Of a stretch of DNA of 64,000 nt, positions 29,622 to 40,916 are shown one piece after another. Position numbers and translations under genes: made by a program. The stretch spans positions 37,725,757 to 37,789,756 of the forward strand of contig OY978528.1 of assembly GCA_963854835.1 (NCBI GenBank). Reading direction: 5' to 3'. Under the pieces are notes generated by a model, which saw only the letters and a program-made list of their open reading frames with translations, did not search any database and was not told the DNA's origin. Source of the DNA: Megamerina dolium (Eukaryota > Arthropoda > Insecta > Diptera > Megamerinidae). Each line of letters begins with the position of its first letter. Position 1 is the stretch's first letter.

Positions 29622-29775
29622 TCACACGTGTTCTGCCGTTCGGAACCGGCTAAAATAAGTAGGTCCATTCTAATACTGTCCAAAATTTAAGACTCACAAC
29701 AGTAATGGAAGAGAAGCTCGGCCAATGAGTCCTTTGGGGCTTTAAGTGCCACATACATACATACATACTTTCCGA
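29622..29775 (+). mobile_element. SINE 3' fragment
   Basis: Contains GTTCTGCCGTTCGGAACCGG, GGAAGAGAAGCTCGGCCAAT and GGGGCTTTAAGTGCCACATA, the body and 3' end of the tRNA-derived SINE family, without the tRNA-like head. It ends in a short CATA run. Confidence 0.85.
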
Positions 29776-29953
29776 TCCGGTATCAAGTATCGTGTGTATC
29801 GGATGACGAGTACCTTTTCTAAGCGTATTTGCATATAAATCGATAGAGCAAACATGACTGCTGTAGTTTTGTCAGATGACAGTTCGAACTTAATTTAATA
29901 AAGGGTTTGATTTCTATCGGATCATTCAAAAATGTTTATTTTCGCCATATATT

Positions 29954-32204
29954 AGCTGCATTCTTTTGTAAGCGAGTAGCAAAAGAACACCAACTCGCAT
30001 ATAACTTCCCTTTTACTTGAATATAATTTCCCTTTAGTTACTTAGCAACGCTGGTGGTATATATGGTTGTTCGTGAAATTTATAAACGAAATAAAAACTA
30101 AAAATCTCCTTACAGTCGGCTGGGGCCGACCAAATTATACCCTGCATATGTAGAGGTATATATAAAAAGTTTGCTCGTATATCCATCCTTTTCTTCCACT
30201 ACTTTGTATAGGACCTACATTAAGAAGCAGGCGTACCTCACCAATTTTGGAGGATCAATTTCTGCCTATAATACTAAACTACATAGGTTGCAATGGGTTG
30301 ACCTAGGCGTATTAATTAGTAAGTTATGGGTGTTTTAAAGTTTAAGATAAATCCGAGACTTTGTACGGAAGCTATATAAAAAGTGGGCGTGACGTATCTC
30401 TTTCTGGTATATCTAATTAAGTTTTCAATATCAATCCACACCTTAAATTTGGTTGTCCTACGCTAAATGAAGAAGATTGCCGAAGTTACAGCTGTTCCAA
30501 TTTAAAATTTGTATGGGGGCTACGATAAACAGTGGGCGTGGCGCGCCCATTTCAAGTGAGTCTAGTTGCTCGTACAATACTAATCCATACCTTAAATCTC
30601 GTTGTCCTACGCTAAATGGTTTGTAAGTTATGGAGCTTAAAAGTTTTAGTTTAATTCCCTTGACTTTGTATGGGAGACTCATGAAGGAGTGGGCGTGGCA
30701 CAATGATTTTCTGCCAGATTTTTGCCGACTACGATATTAATTTAAGTGTCAATTATGGTTATTCTAGACAGAAGATTGCCGAAGTTACAGCTGTTTCAAT
30801 TTAAAATTTGTATGGGGGCTACGATAAACAGTGGGCGTGGTACGCCGATTTCCTGTGAGCCTAGTTGCTCGTACAATACTAATCCATACCTTAAATCTCG
30901 TTGTCCTACGCTAAATGGTTTGTAAGTTATGGAGCTTAAAAGTTTTAGTTTAATTCCTTTGACTTTGTATGGGAGACTCATGAAGGAGTGGGCGTGGCAC
31001 ACTGATTTTCTGCCAGATTTTTGCCGACTACGATATTAATTTAAGTGTCAATTATGGTTATTCTAGACAGATTGCCGAAGTTACAGCTGTTTCAATTTAA
31101 AATTTGTATGGGGGCTACGATAAACACTGGGCGTGGTGCGCCCATTTTCTGTGAGCTTAGTTGCTTGTACAATAGTAATCCACACCTTAAATCTCGTTAT
31201 TCTACGCTGAATAGTTTGCAAGTTATAACCGGTAACATTTTTTTTAATTTCCGCAACTTTGTATGGGAGACCCAAAAAGGAGTGGGCGTGGCACACTGAT
31301 TTTCTGCCATATTATTTCCGACTACCATGTTAATCTAAGTGTCAATTACGGTTATTCTGGACAGAAGATTGTAGAAGTTACAGCTGTTTCAATTTAAAAG
31401 AAGTACAGACACTTTGTATGAGAGCTGCGCTAAAAAGTAGGCGTGGCTCAACCATTTTTGGCGAGGTTATATAGTAGTATAATATAAGTCTATGTGCCAA
31501 ATATTGTTGTCTCAAGTGGTATATTATGTGAGTTATAGCAAGTTAAAGATTTTGAAAATTTCGAGGTTAGTCGCTTTGAATGCTTGGTGTGGGCGTGGTT
31601 ATTGACCGATCATGCCCAATATCAATCCGCTCCGTACTGTTGGATCATAGATTACTTATGCCAAATTTCATCGAAATAGCTCAATATTTACTCAAGTTAT
31701 CGTGCGAACCAGCCAGGTGACAGACAGACGGACGGACGGACGGACGGACGGACGGACGGACATCGTTAAATCGAAAATTTAATCGACGCTGATCACGAAT
31801 ATATATCTATGTCTATATCTCCGGAGATTCCTTCAAGTGGACACAAACATCTGACCGAAATGAATATACCATGCATATTGCATTATGCAGGGTATAAAAA
31901 GAAGCAATTCTGCGGAATCTGTGGTAAATATATTCGTATAATTAAAATAAATTTTTATTTGCACTTGCTTTATTTTGCTTATTTTTGGTAATATTTACAA
32001 TAAATTGACGTGTTGTTGAAATTTCCCAAGCTCATTCCAGTGGCCTTTTCACAACATTACAACACTATAACTCAGGTTGTTTAAAATATAAGCGAGTTGA
32101 ATTGAACTCGGTTAAAATAGGCGATGTCGCTTATTGTTGCTTTGCATGCAATTCGGCAAATAAGCGAGTGTTCTTTTGTAACTCGCGTGCAAAAGAACGC
32201 AGCT
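29954..32204 (+). mobile_element. MITE copy 2, split by a 1.8-kb repeat
   Basis: TIRs begin AGCTGCATTCTTTTGTAAGC and end GCAAAAGAACGCAGCT. Left half 29954-30107 and right half 31900-32204 align with MITE copy 1 (13569-14034). The interruption falls at the same internal point after AAATAAAAAC. Removing the insert gives about 460 bp. Confidence 0.85.
30108..31899 (+). mobile_element. Unclassified interspersed repeat copy 2 (about 1.8 kb)
   Basis: It has the same start (CCTTACAGTCGGCTGGGGCC) and end (TTATGCAGGGTATAAA) as copy 1 at 19128. It carries dimeric subrepeats with GGGCGTGG boxes at about 150-bp steps from 30380 to 31590 and an expanded (GACG)n tract at 31725-31760. It differs from copy 1 in the number and order of subunits, which suggests unequal exchange within the array. 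Confidence 0.82.
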
Positions 32205-32319
32205 ATTGTTACTTGATTTCCGCAAAGCGAAAAACGCTAGGCAGGCCTATGCAATATTGCACAAAGTTTATAAGGACGATAGTTTGAACAGATTACCAGT
32301 GCCAGAGTTGTTTTACCAA

Positions 32320-32690
32320 ATTTCGTGTCGTCGATTTTAATGTTAACGATGTTCCCTATTCGAGGAGGTCAGTTGAGGTTGATGACGGCAAGATAAAGAC
32401 ATTGATTGAAGCAAGCCCATATCGCAAAAATACTAAATATTAATTTTACAACTGCCTGTGACCATCTCAGGTAGGCATTTAGGTATTTTATGAGCTCCAA
32501 AGGCGTTCATCGCATCATCCACTCAACCAAATTCAACGAAAAAGAACCATTCTTAAAACGCGTTGGGATCGGCGATGAAAAACTGAATTTTTGCAATAAT
32601 ATTCAATGCAAACGATCATCCAATGGTAGTAATGCTGCTCAATTATAGATGGTGGCAAAAAAATTTTATATATGACACTTATAGGCCCAG
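32320..32690 (+). pseudogene. Eroded mariner transposase fragment
   Basis: A helix-turn-helix-like stretch (KQAHIAKILNINFTTACDHL in shifted frames) is followed by FLKRVGIGDEKLNFCNN. The latter matches the mariner block around the first catalytic aspartate (normally TGDEKW). The second and third catalytic blocks are missing. No TIRs were found. Confidence 0.55.
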
Positions 32691-32775
32691 AAGGGTCGAG
32701 CCCCTCTTCCAATACTGTTGCGCGTGGTAATTTGGACCTACTTATATTAGCTGGTTTCGAACGGCAGATATCTTG
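32691..32775 (-). mobile_element. SINE 3' half, split by LINE D
   Basis: Minus-strand SINE body (GGAAGAGGGGCTCGACC, GCCGTTCGAAACCAGCT) ending at the LINE D target-site duplication ATCTTG (32770-32775). The rest of the same SINE resumes at 36470. Confidence 0.8.
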
Positions 32776-32928
32776 TTTTTTTTTTTTTTTTTTACAAGCT
32801 TTTTTATTGGATCTTTCTAAAATTACTTAGAAACTAACAATAAGTAATCAAGTCTTACAAACTAAATAAAATTATGTGATATTCCCAACGTTCCATCACA
32901 ATTTGTTGAGTCACGAGGTATAGCAATT

Positions 32929-35561
32929 TCATAGCATATTCAGTATGTCTTTTCTTTTTAATCGACGATGCCCCGTGCTCAGCAACAATTGCCTAGCAAG
33001 GGGATTCGGATGACTGTGTAATTTTTGAATGTAGCTTCTGCAAGACATTGCAACTTCCTCAGAAATTGTGGGTACATTTAAATCTCGATGGATGTTAACG
33101 TTCCTCATATACCAAGGCGCGTTTACAATAATTCGCAGACATTTGGATTGTATTCGCTGCAATTATTCGATATTTGAGGGAGATGCGGTGCCCCAAAACT
33201 GAATACCATAAGTCCAGATTGGCTTCAGCATTGCTTTATATAATAGCACTTTGTATTCGAGATTCAACTTTGATCGAGGTGAATACCCAAGTACTTTGTC
33301 GAGGAACATTGTGGAACTGATTGGCCATTAATTTTAAGTGGGGGACATGTATCTGGCCTTAGCGTGAAGGTTACATGTACACTCTTTGATTCATTGACTT
33401 TTATACGCCATTTTGCTAGCCAGATTTCGAGAGAATCGATATGAGTCTGCAGGAGTTTAGTAGCTTCTATGGGGTTAGAGCGAGAGCACAATAAGGGAGC
33501 ACAGTAAGGGGCCCAAAACGCTTCCTTGAGGAACGCCAGCGTGAATATCCAATGGATTTGTTGTGTAATCCTTGTGATGTACGAGAAATTGTCTTTTCGT
33601 GAGGTAGCTACTAAGCAATGAGGAGACATTTGCAGGCAGTAATAGTTTGAGTTTGTAAATAAGGCCATCGTGCCATACTTTATCGAAAGCTTGAGTGATA
33701 TCAAGAAAGACAGCTGAGCAATACTTTTTTTCTTCAAAAGTGTTCCTTATCAGAGTTACAATGCGGTGGACTTGTTCTATTGTGCCGTGCTGTTTTCTAA
33801 ATCCAAACTGATGTTGAGGAATCAGTTGGTTGAGATTAATAAATGGAGTTATATTCATGACAAGTAGCTTTTCGAATACTTTAGAAAGTAGAGGCAGGAG
33901 GCTGATAGGTCTGTACGATGCAACTTTTGTAGGGTCTTTTCCTGGTTTTGCTATCATAATAATTTTTGAAGTTTTCCAGCATTTGGGATAGTGTTTAATA
34001 CGAAGGATAGCATTGAAAATGTGCATCAGATGAATTACTGAAGCCGGAGGTAGCTCTTTTATCATTTTACCGGTAATTTTATCTGGACCAGGTGATTTTT
34101 TTGGGTTTAAATCTTTATAAATTGCTTTGAATATGTCCTTTTTTTAATTTTGAGCGTTATTGAGCAAGGTTGAGAAGTTAATATTGGTAATGAGGACTGT
34201 GAAGAGGGTGAATTGGGTGTAAACACACTTTTTAGGTGGTTTGCAAAAGCCAAACCCTTCTCACAGTTGCTTCTAGCCCAATTACCGTCACTCAAACGAA
34301 TGGGGGAATCAGTGAGAATTGGCCGATTTGAGTTTTTTGCTGATTTCCACAAAGAGTAGTCTGACGCTTCACCAGGTGTTAATTTCGCTATGTGCTCTTC
34401 TAACTCTTTGTTGTTTTTATTTTTTAAGGCTTGCTTTAACTTTCGAGTGCAGTGCTGTAGCTGTGTTTTCAGATTCGGTGATCTGAATTCTGGCCATTGT
34501 CTTCGGAGTCTTCTTTTCTGTCTTACTAGCAATTCAATATCGGCTGGTGTGTATGGGCTATAGTTTGATTGCTTGCATACCTTTGTGCAGGTGGCTGAGC
34601 TGAGAGCTAATGAGAGCAGCTGGTTGAATTTTTCGAGTGCTGAGTCTACATCGTGTCCATTTCTTAATACAGTACTCAGAGGAAGATGCGAATTTATATA
34701 TTTCTTGAATTTTAACCAGTCTATTTTCTTTCTAACGCAATTGCCTTGGGGGCTTGGTGATTTTATAGATATTACCGTGGGTGAGTGGTCAGATGATAGA
34801 TCATAATTACACTCTGTGGAGATATTTTCCATCTGCAAACCTTTGGCGACTCCAAAGTCTATGAGATCGGGTATTTTCCTCTTGTCCGTCGGCCAATATG
34901 TCGGTTGACCATTTGAAATAACATCGTAGCCGTGGTTAGTGATGATTGAACATAGTCTTCTGCCTTTTGGAGTTATTAAGCGGGAGCCCCAGTGAGTGTG
35001 TTTGGCGTTGAAATCGCCAGCAACCAAGAATTTGCTACCAAGAGTTGAGAAAAATTCTTTATATTGCTGTTCGGTAATACTGTATCTTGGGGGACAGTAT
35101 ATCGCAGATATTACTAGCTTAGAGATGTATTCTTCCAGACATATAGATGTTGCTTGCAAGTAGACGCTACTGAAATCTTCGAGAACATGATGTTTTATTC
35201 TGCTTTATATCACTATGGCAGTTCCTCCGCGTGCCTTACCATGCGGATGATTTGTGGTGTACAGTTTGTAATATGGTATTTGGTAGCAATTTTTGTCAGT
35301 GAAATGGGTCTCAGATATCATCATTATGTCGATTTGGCTGGATTCAAGGAATTGAATTAGCTCCAAACGGTGCTGGCTTAAGCCGTTGGCGTTGCAGTGG
35401 CATATCTTGAGACGACTTATGGTATTTATGGTCTGGATAGCAATGTTTGGAGTAACATCGATTGATTTTTCATCATTTCTTGCATCATTGTTTGCATTGA
35501 GTTCATGAATTGGTTCATATTCTGAATTTATGTTGGTTGGGCAGTGAGTGTTTCTGCTCAT
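32929..35561 (-). pseudogene. LINE D ORF2: endonuclease and reverse transcriptase
   Basis: ATG 35561 is followed by the endonuclease (RLKICHCNANGLSQHRLELI; SETHFTDKNC). A break occurs near 35200, and the endonuclease C-terminus follows (35159-34107; GDFNAKHTHWGSRL, NYDLSSDHSP). After a frame change near 34107 the RT begins (34065: PKCWKTSKIIMIAKPGKDP, SYRPISLLPLLSKVFEKLL, FLDITQAFDKVWHDG, GVPQGSVLGPLL). The palm YADD/FADD box is lost by the deletion around 33490. The tail STKYLGIHLD is cut by the 91-bp deletion, and the C-terminus is 33162-32929. Not functional. Confidence 0.88.
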
Positions 35562-35667
35562 TATTTACATTGCTTTGTTGGTGTGGGTTTTTTTTTAACA
35601 CGCTAGCGTATGAATTGGTTTGATTCTTGTTTGGGATTGCAGAGAAGAATTGTGTTGCATCAATATT

Positions 35668-36417
35668 TTATCTCTTACTTGAGTTGGCTATCTGAGTTTG
35701 CTCAACTGGTTTTAGAGGTTGATTGCTAGCGGAGAAATTTAGCTTTAGGGTTGTATATACTGGGCAACCTCTATAATTTGCGGTGTGATTACCTCCACAA
35801 TTGCTGCATTTTTTCATGCTAGCATCGCCTTTAGATTTTGGGCATATGTTTGATTTATGGAGATCTCCACAAATCACACAAACAGCTGGCAGGGTACAAT
35901 ATGTCTTATTAGTATGTCCATATTCTTGGCAGTTACTGCACTGAGGAGGTCCAGTTCTCTTATGGAGTTCTTCGATTGTGATTTTGCGATGCAATAAATA
36001 TCGAATTTTATATATGGGGTGTACTTCACTTCAGGTTTAGGGGTTGAATACTGTTTTGGCTTGAAACCCTTCTTCCTGAAGGACAAGTTTGATTTCGTTA
36101 ATGTCAACGTTGGGTTCGACGCCTTTGAGTACTACGATTAAGCCCTTACTACTTTTTAGCTGATATGTGTAGTAATTCTTTTTTACAGCATCAAATTCCG
36201 CAATTACTTTGCGATAATGAGTTTCGCTGTAGATTTGCACTTTCGTTTCCTCAATTTGGCCTTTGCGAATAGGAACAACGTGGAAATTCTTTGGTCCTAT
36301 AAGACTTGTAATTCTAGAAATCAACTTATCTGAGTTGCGTTCTCTTAAGAAAATGGGTGGGGGTTTGAAATTTTTCTTGGAGATAATATTTTCGTCACTT
36401 TCATCACCTGATAGCAA
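35668..36417 (-). pseudogene. LINE D ORF1 (gag-like) with CCHC knuckles, frameshifted
   Basis: Three overlapping frames (36417-36037, 36107-35874, 35994-35668) carry, in order, LLSGDESDENI-type N-terminus (start partly deleted), an RNA-binding-like middle (VVPIRKGQIEETKVQIYSET) and three zinc knuckles (PQCSNCQEYGHTNKTYC; CVICGDLHKSNIC; CSNCGGNHTANYRGC). The layout is typical of jockey-clade ORF1 proteins that coat element RNA. Confidence 0.85.
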
Positions 36418-36469
36418 AGCGTATCTATTTTCCGAACTGTTTTGAATTTTGTGGACTTCTTGTGTGGAA

Positions 36470-36580
36470 ATCTTGTGACATCACTTTTTTAGAACCTTGT
36501 CACAGAGTACTTTTAGAAGCAGTTTCATGGCAAATTGTCGACAGGTTGGTATCGTTCAAAAGAAAAATAGTTTTGGTTTT
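36470..36580 (-). mobile_element. SINE 5' body, split by LINE D
   Basis: Continues the SINE from 32691-32775: ATCTTGTGACATCACTTTTT, TTGTCACAGAGTACTTTTAG and CGACAGGTTGGTATCGTTC in reverse orientation. The tRNA-like head is not seen. Confidence 0.75.
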
Positions 36581-36775
36581 ACCATTTCTTTAAAAATAAA
36601 CAATAAATAAAAATAAATAAATTTTCTCTAAAAATAAACATGGATCTACTATTCTTACAAAAAATAAACCTTCTGCATTTATTTCACTGCTGCCTCATTG
36701 GTGTTCACTCGGTGAAAGAACCTATTAACTATAATTTCTCATCCCTTTAACGACAGACATATATACCAATAAATA

Positions 36776-37841
36776 CAAGGTGCGACAATTATGTATTAAG
36801 ACTGCCTCTAGAAAACACAATTAAAACACGATATCGGCTAATTTTTCGGTGTATTTATTCGAAATATTCTCCTCCTGATTCAATACACTTGTCAGTGCCC
36901 TCGTCGAAGCCCGTTGTATGGTCTGAATGTCATCAAAAAAGCATCCTTTCAACTTCAATTTCAGTTTTGGGAACAAAAAGAAGTCGCACGGTGCCAAATC
37001 AGGTGAATACGGCGGGTGATTTAACACACAGACCTGATTCCGAGCCAAAAATTGACGAACAATGAGTGCTGTGTGACTCGGTGCATTATCGTGCAACAGA
37101 GATTTTGGTTTGCGGTATTCTTGTCGAACACGACGGATTCTGGACATCGAACGCTTCAAAACTTCGAGGTAACATGCGGAAGTAACTGTTTGATCAGTTG
37201 GAACAAATTGTTTGTGGATAATTCCTTTGCTATTGAAGAATGTATGAGCATTGTTTTGATTTTTGATGGAACTTCTCGTGTTTTTTTGGCTTGTGGTGAG
37301 TTTTTTGATTTCCCTTCCGCACTTTGACGTTTGGTTTCTGGATCGTATTGGAAATACCATGTTTTATCACCCGGAACAATTGCTTTCACGAAGTTTAGAT
37401 CATCTTCTGCAGCTGCAACCATGTCTCTAGAATGACTGACTCTCATTAATTTTTGGTCCTCGGTCAATGTGTGTGGATCGCTTCCGGAGTCCGCACTGAA
37501 ATTGGCCTTCCTTCTTTTATTTCATCTTCTAGCGACTTTCTGCCATCCACAAACCGTTTATGCCATATAAAAACATTTGATCTTGATAAACAAGCATCGC
37601 CATACGCTTGCTGCATCATTCCGAATGTTTCTAATGCACTTTTACCAATTTTTGTGTGGAATTTAATGACCGCTCTTTGCTTCATGTTAAAATTTCAACA
37701 TCAAACGAACATGTGTTTTGTGCCATGAAATTTTGACAGCAGAGGAAGGTTGAAGCTTCAAAACACATGTGCTCACACATAGATGACGCGCTTGGTTGCT
37801 GAGATATGGTTCAAGTCTTAATACATAATTGTCGCACCTTG
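36776..37841 (-). mobile_element. DD34D mariner with perfect 28-bp TIRs, transposase deleted
   Basis: TIRs at 36776-36803 and 37814-37841 are identical over 28 bp (starting CAAGGTGCGACAATTATG) and flanked by TA on both sides. Length is 1066 bp. Confidence 0.95.
36821..37685 (-). pseudogene. Mariner transposase (DD34D), internally deleted
   Basis: ATG 37685 starts MKQRAVIKFHTKIGKSALET, the first helix-turn-helix. RSNVFIWHKRFVDGRKSLED leads to EGRPISVRTPE, after which about 60 residues (second DNA-binding helices) are missing and a stop occurs near 37464. The catalytic domain follows in two frames: GDKTWYFQYDPETKRQS (first Asp), LLHDNAPSHTALIV (second Asp) and YSPDLAPCDFFLFPKL (third Asp). Spacing between the second and third Asp is 34 residues. 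It would bind TIRs and cut and paste DNA if whole. Confidence 0.88.
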
Positions 37842-37843
37842 TA

Positions 37844-38450
37844 CAATATATAAAGTAGAATGATTTATATATTAACTCGCACTTCCAGCAAAGAAACAAG
37901 CTATTCAAATGTTAAAAATAACTAACAAGTCCTAATTGTGAAATTTAGGCAAGTAGAACACAAAGTTCGTAAAATTTTATTAGGAAATCAACAGTAAAAT
38001 AACAAAAAATGAAACCAAATCAGAAGAAACTTGAATTCCTTTTCATTTCATTCATGTGCTCTGCTCTAAACTTCATTATACTGACAATGGATAGGTAGTA
38101 CTTTTAAATCAGTGAATTACATTTGCATAGTATATTGCAATCATATAATAGGCAGTAGGTACCTATGTAATATATAAATATATATTTTTCTATTTGTGGT
38201 GCTTCGTACTTTAAATTTATTTAGAATGAACCCATTATTGATCAAACAATAGTCCTAAAATAGCTCAAACTATTGAAATTTCTGTTACACGATGTGTTAT
38301 TTATTATCATTTCTGTATTTTCATCATCACTAAATCGATACGTATGTAAAGTATAGATATAAACTCGTAAATGTTACTGCTTGTAGCATATTATGCACAT
38401 ATTATGAATGTGCAGAAAACGAGAGAAAGAGTAATAAATTAAGGACTCAC
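37844..38450. other. Intronic sequence downstream of the Rbp6 exon
   Basis: AT-rich with no recognised gene or repeat. In transcript direction this is the start of the next Rbp6 intron, opening with GTGAGTCC at 38450-38443. Confidence 0.6.
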
Positions 38451-38543
38451 CGGACCGAACTGCTCAAAGTAGCTTTTGACATCTTCCAATGTTGTGGGCG
38501 CCGATAAGCCTCCTACGAATATTTTCTTCGTTCTCGTCACCAT
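38451..38543 (-). CDS. Rbp6: Rbp6 (Musashi-family) exon: start of RRM2
   Basis: A 93-nt exon, 31 codons, read on minus. It is flanked by acceptor TTTCAG (38549-38544) and donor GTGAGT (38450-38445), both phase 0. It begins with ATG and encodes [20 protein letters not shown] followed by KSYFEQFGP. This holds the RNP2 core KIFVGGL and the first helix of the second RNA-recognition motif. The exon boundaries coincide with those of vertebrate MSI2 as I recall them. Musashi proteins bind UAG-containing mRNA 3' regions and control translation in neural and stem cells. The [17 protein letters not shown] wording fits the Rbp6 paralogue better than msi. The rest of RRM2 and all RRM1 exons were not found in the window. 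Confidence 0.88.
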
Positions 38544-38863
38544 CTGAAACAAATGTAATCGTATTATTTGGAAATGACCACAGAAGTTTCCGCTTCTATT
38601 CTTTAATAGCAAAGACATTGGAAATTATATTGATATGTTCAATTATCTGATAATATTTTCTTTCAAAATTAAAAATTTAATTCATTGAGACATGGCATGA
38701 CAGGCGGGTTTTTAGATAACAAGAGAAATTTGGGTTCTTATAAAAAGGTACACTTTAGGACGTGTCAAACTTATAGGGCAATAAAAACGTGATAAATTGT
38801 ATTCCAAACACAGAATCAAATGTAGTAGAATCCATACAAAAAATGTAATTATTATACATACGT
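38544..38863. other. Intron sequence upstream of the Rbp6 exon
   Basis: Pyrimidine-rich only close to the acceptor; otherwise no feature recognised. Confidence 0.5.
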
Positions 38864-39880
38864 TGTAACACGTGCCTTTTGTTTCCAGCTGGGGTATTAC
38901 TCAGTCAGCCAGGGTCAAACAAGAGGGCAGATTAAAAGCTCTTGCTGTAGGAGGAGGATCGAATTCCGCACGATTGCCTATTGGCAATCAATTCACCGAC
39001 ACTAGAAGAGTCTTCAGTTCGGTACTGATGGAACAGCTACTACTTTGTTTTATTCTTCTTCGTTTTTATTTTCCTCTTTCTTTTTTTTTTACAATTTATC
39101 AAGAATACAAGTTCAATCTCTTACTCTATGCCCTAATACATAACCCTAGCTAACCTTACTAATATAATGAGGATTTATAGGATTGACCAGTGCCACCTGG
39201 TCGCACCTAACGAATCAACCGTCTTCTGCCTCAGCAGAAGTCTCCAAGCGACCCCTGTATCCAGCACCCTGGACTCACACCTAGAAGAGGGAGACCGTTT
39301 TATAGCAATATATAGGAACAACCAACGGGGTGACGCATGCTTGCTCCTGGTATATGCGGTTGGTCAAAATGAACCCGAGCAGGGTCGAAAACTGACAGCC
39401 TCACTTAAATCAAGAACTACTTATAGTTGCCGTAGGGTGCCGTAGCTCAGTGGTTAGTGTGTTCGCCTTCTGATCTGTAGGTCGTGGTTCAATCCCCGGC
39501 TGATGCATAACAAATTTAATATCGATAAGATTTTTCTTTCGAATGGTACCCACCTGTCGGCAAGCAATTGGCAATTCTTCCGACAGTAACAACTTGCCAT
39601 GAAAAAGCTTCTAAAAGAACTCTGTGACAAAGCTCAAAAAAAGTGATGTCACAAGTGTTCTTCCGTTCGGAACCGGTTAAAATAAGAAGGTCCCTTCTAA
39701 TACTAATAAATTTAAGATGCACAACAGTAATGGAAGAGAAGCTCGGCCAATGAGCCCTTTGGGGCTTTAAGTGCCACATATTTATTTATTTTTTACTTAT
39801 AGCTGCCGAGCGAATTAATGCCAGCGCGACTATAAGAGCACTCGTTAGGGTAGCAAGCTACTCGAACTGGCCAATTCACA
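38864..39880. other. GC-richer block of unknown origin, split by a SINE
   Basis: Compared with its AT-rich surroundings, 38864-39418 and 39795-39880 have balanced composition and look like one unit interrupted by the SINE. The block begins TGTAACACGTGCC and ends CCAATTCACA (TG...CA), with a TATAAGAG near 39830. It could be a solo LTR of about 0.65 kb, but no convincing duplication flanks it. The ORFs at 38872-39153 and 39167-39445 have no recognised motifs. Confidence 0.35.
39433..39794 (+). mobile_element. tRNA-derived SINE, full length
   Basis: The head starts around GGGTGCCGTAGCTCAGTGGT with A box TAGCTCAGTGG and B box GGTTCAATCCC (39485-39500). The body has CTGTGACAAAGCTC and GTTCGGAACCGG, and the 3' end GGGGCTTTAAGTGCCACATA is followed by a T/A-rich tail. 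It is flanked by a 14-bp duplication, ACTTATAG(T/C)TGCCG, at 39419-39432 and 39795-39808. Transcription would be by RNA polymerase III. Confidence 0.93.
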
Positions 39881-40912
39881 TATCTATGTATAAACATTTA
39901 AGAATTGTGTAGTGTAAAATTCCTATGATGCTACATTTTACGTTCAGTGAAAATTCGTTTGATTGTTTCTTCTTACTCTGTCATCATAGCGACTGACTAC
40001 ACGAGTATGTGTATGTGTGTATACATCTACTGATAGTATTGTACGACGACAATAAGGAGAAGAAGAAGAATCAGATGAACTTTTCTATGATACACATATT
40101 TGGTATGGTTTGTTTATAGTTGGTACGTTGAATATTTTAATGATTTATGGAGTGTTCGTAGGTAGGTATGTAAAAATATTGTAACAGGCTCAGTTTTAAC
40201 CTGTTACAAAGTTTACAAAATTTTTTATTCTGTCAGACCTAGAAACAAGAGTCATTATTTCCAATACAATGAATCTACACTGAATCCCAGAATGGCAGCG
40301 AAATGGATGCATAACTTCAGGATTTTAAAATATTCTATCCTAATTAGGTGAAAATTTTATTTTTGGGAAATGAAATCTAAAAAAATAGTTTTTTGTAATT
40401 TACTCGAATTCGACTTTAAAGTGCTATTATTCTCCTTTCAAAACATTTGGTTTTGTTGCGATTCGATTTTTTACTCAGGTTTAGCAAGTCTTTCACCCTA
40501 TATCTGGCCAGAATTTGCTCCTGGATGAGTAAAATATATTACTGACCCAAATAAGTTCTTCTGCTATACGTCTTTATTATATGAACCCTCCCACACCAGC
40601 ACCTCTCTTCCCTCAGCATGGAGCCTTTACACCAACAATATTGAAATGTTTACACTTCCGCTTCCAGGGTGCACCTTACCCTTATGGGTTGCTTCCTACA
40701 AAATGTAAGCAACAATAACTTAATTCCACAATCAACACCACCAATAATTCCAAAGCTGCTCAGAAATGGCCTTTAGCAGAGGGTGAAAAGTAAAGCCGTC
40801 TATAAATGGGAGGGTTTCCCCTAAATGTAAAAACAACCACATAGCATTGAAGGGAATTTTGAAAGAAAAATTTATATTAAAAATTCCTATTTTGCGAAAT
40901 TGCGATCAAAAG
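39881..40912. other. Non-coding spacer
   Basis: No gene or repeat recognised. Confidence 0.45.
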
Positions 40913-40916
40913 AACG

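Larger units (their letters stand above)
32776..36469 (-). mobile_element. Jockey-clade LINE copy D, inserted in a SINE
   Basis: Target-site duplication ATCTTG at 32770-32775 and 36470-36475. Poly-T at 32775-32792 marks the 3' end. It is the most complete copy on the minus strand, with ORF1 (about 36417-35668) then ORF2 (35561-32929). It shares the 91-bp ORF2 deletion with copy B (junction near 33274). Its own differences include a loss around 33490 next to the palm motif and an N-terminal ORF1 deletion relative to copy C. Confidence 0.93.

Noticed and set aside
38872..39445. Two plus-strand ORFs as host genes
   Set aside because: No motifs, no splice-site or promoter support. They lie in a block with TE-like edges interrupted by a SINE.
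39410..39779. ORFs at 39410-39592 and 39516-39779 (and similar at 51407-51647)
   Set aside because: They are readings of the SINE body; the same peptides recur wherever the SINE does.
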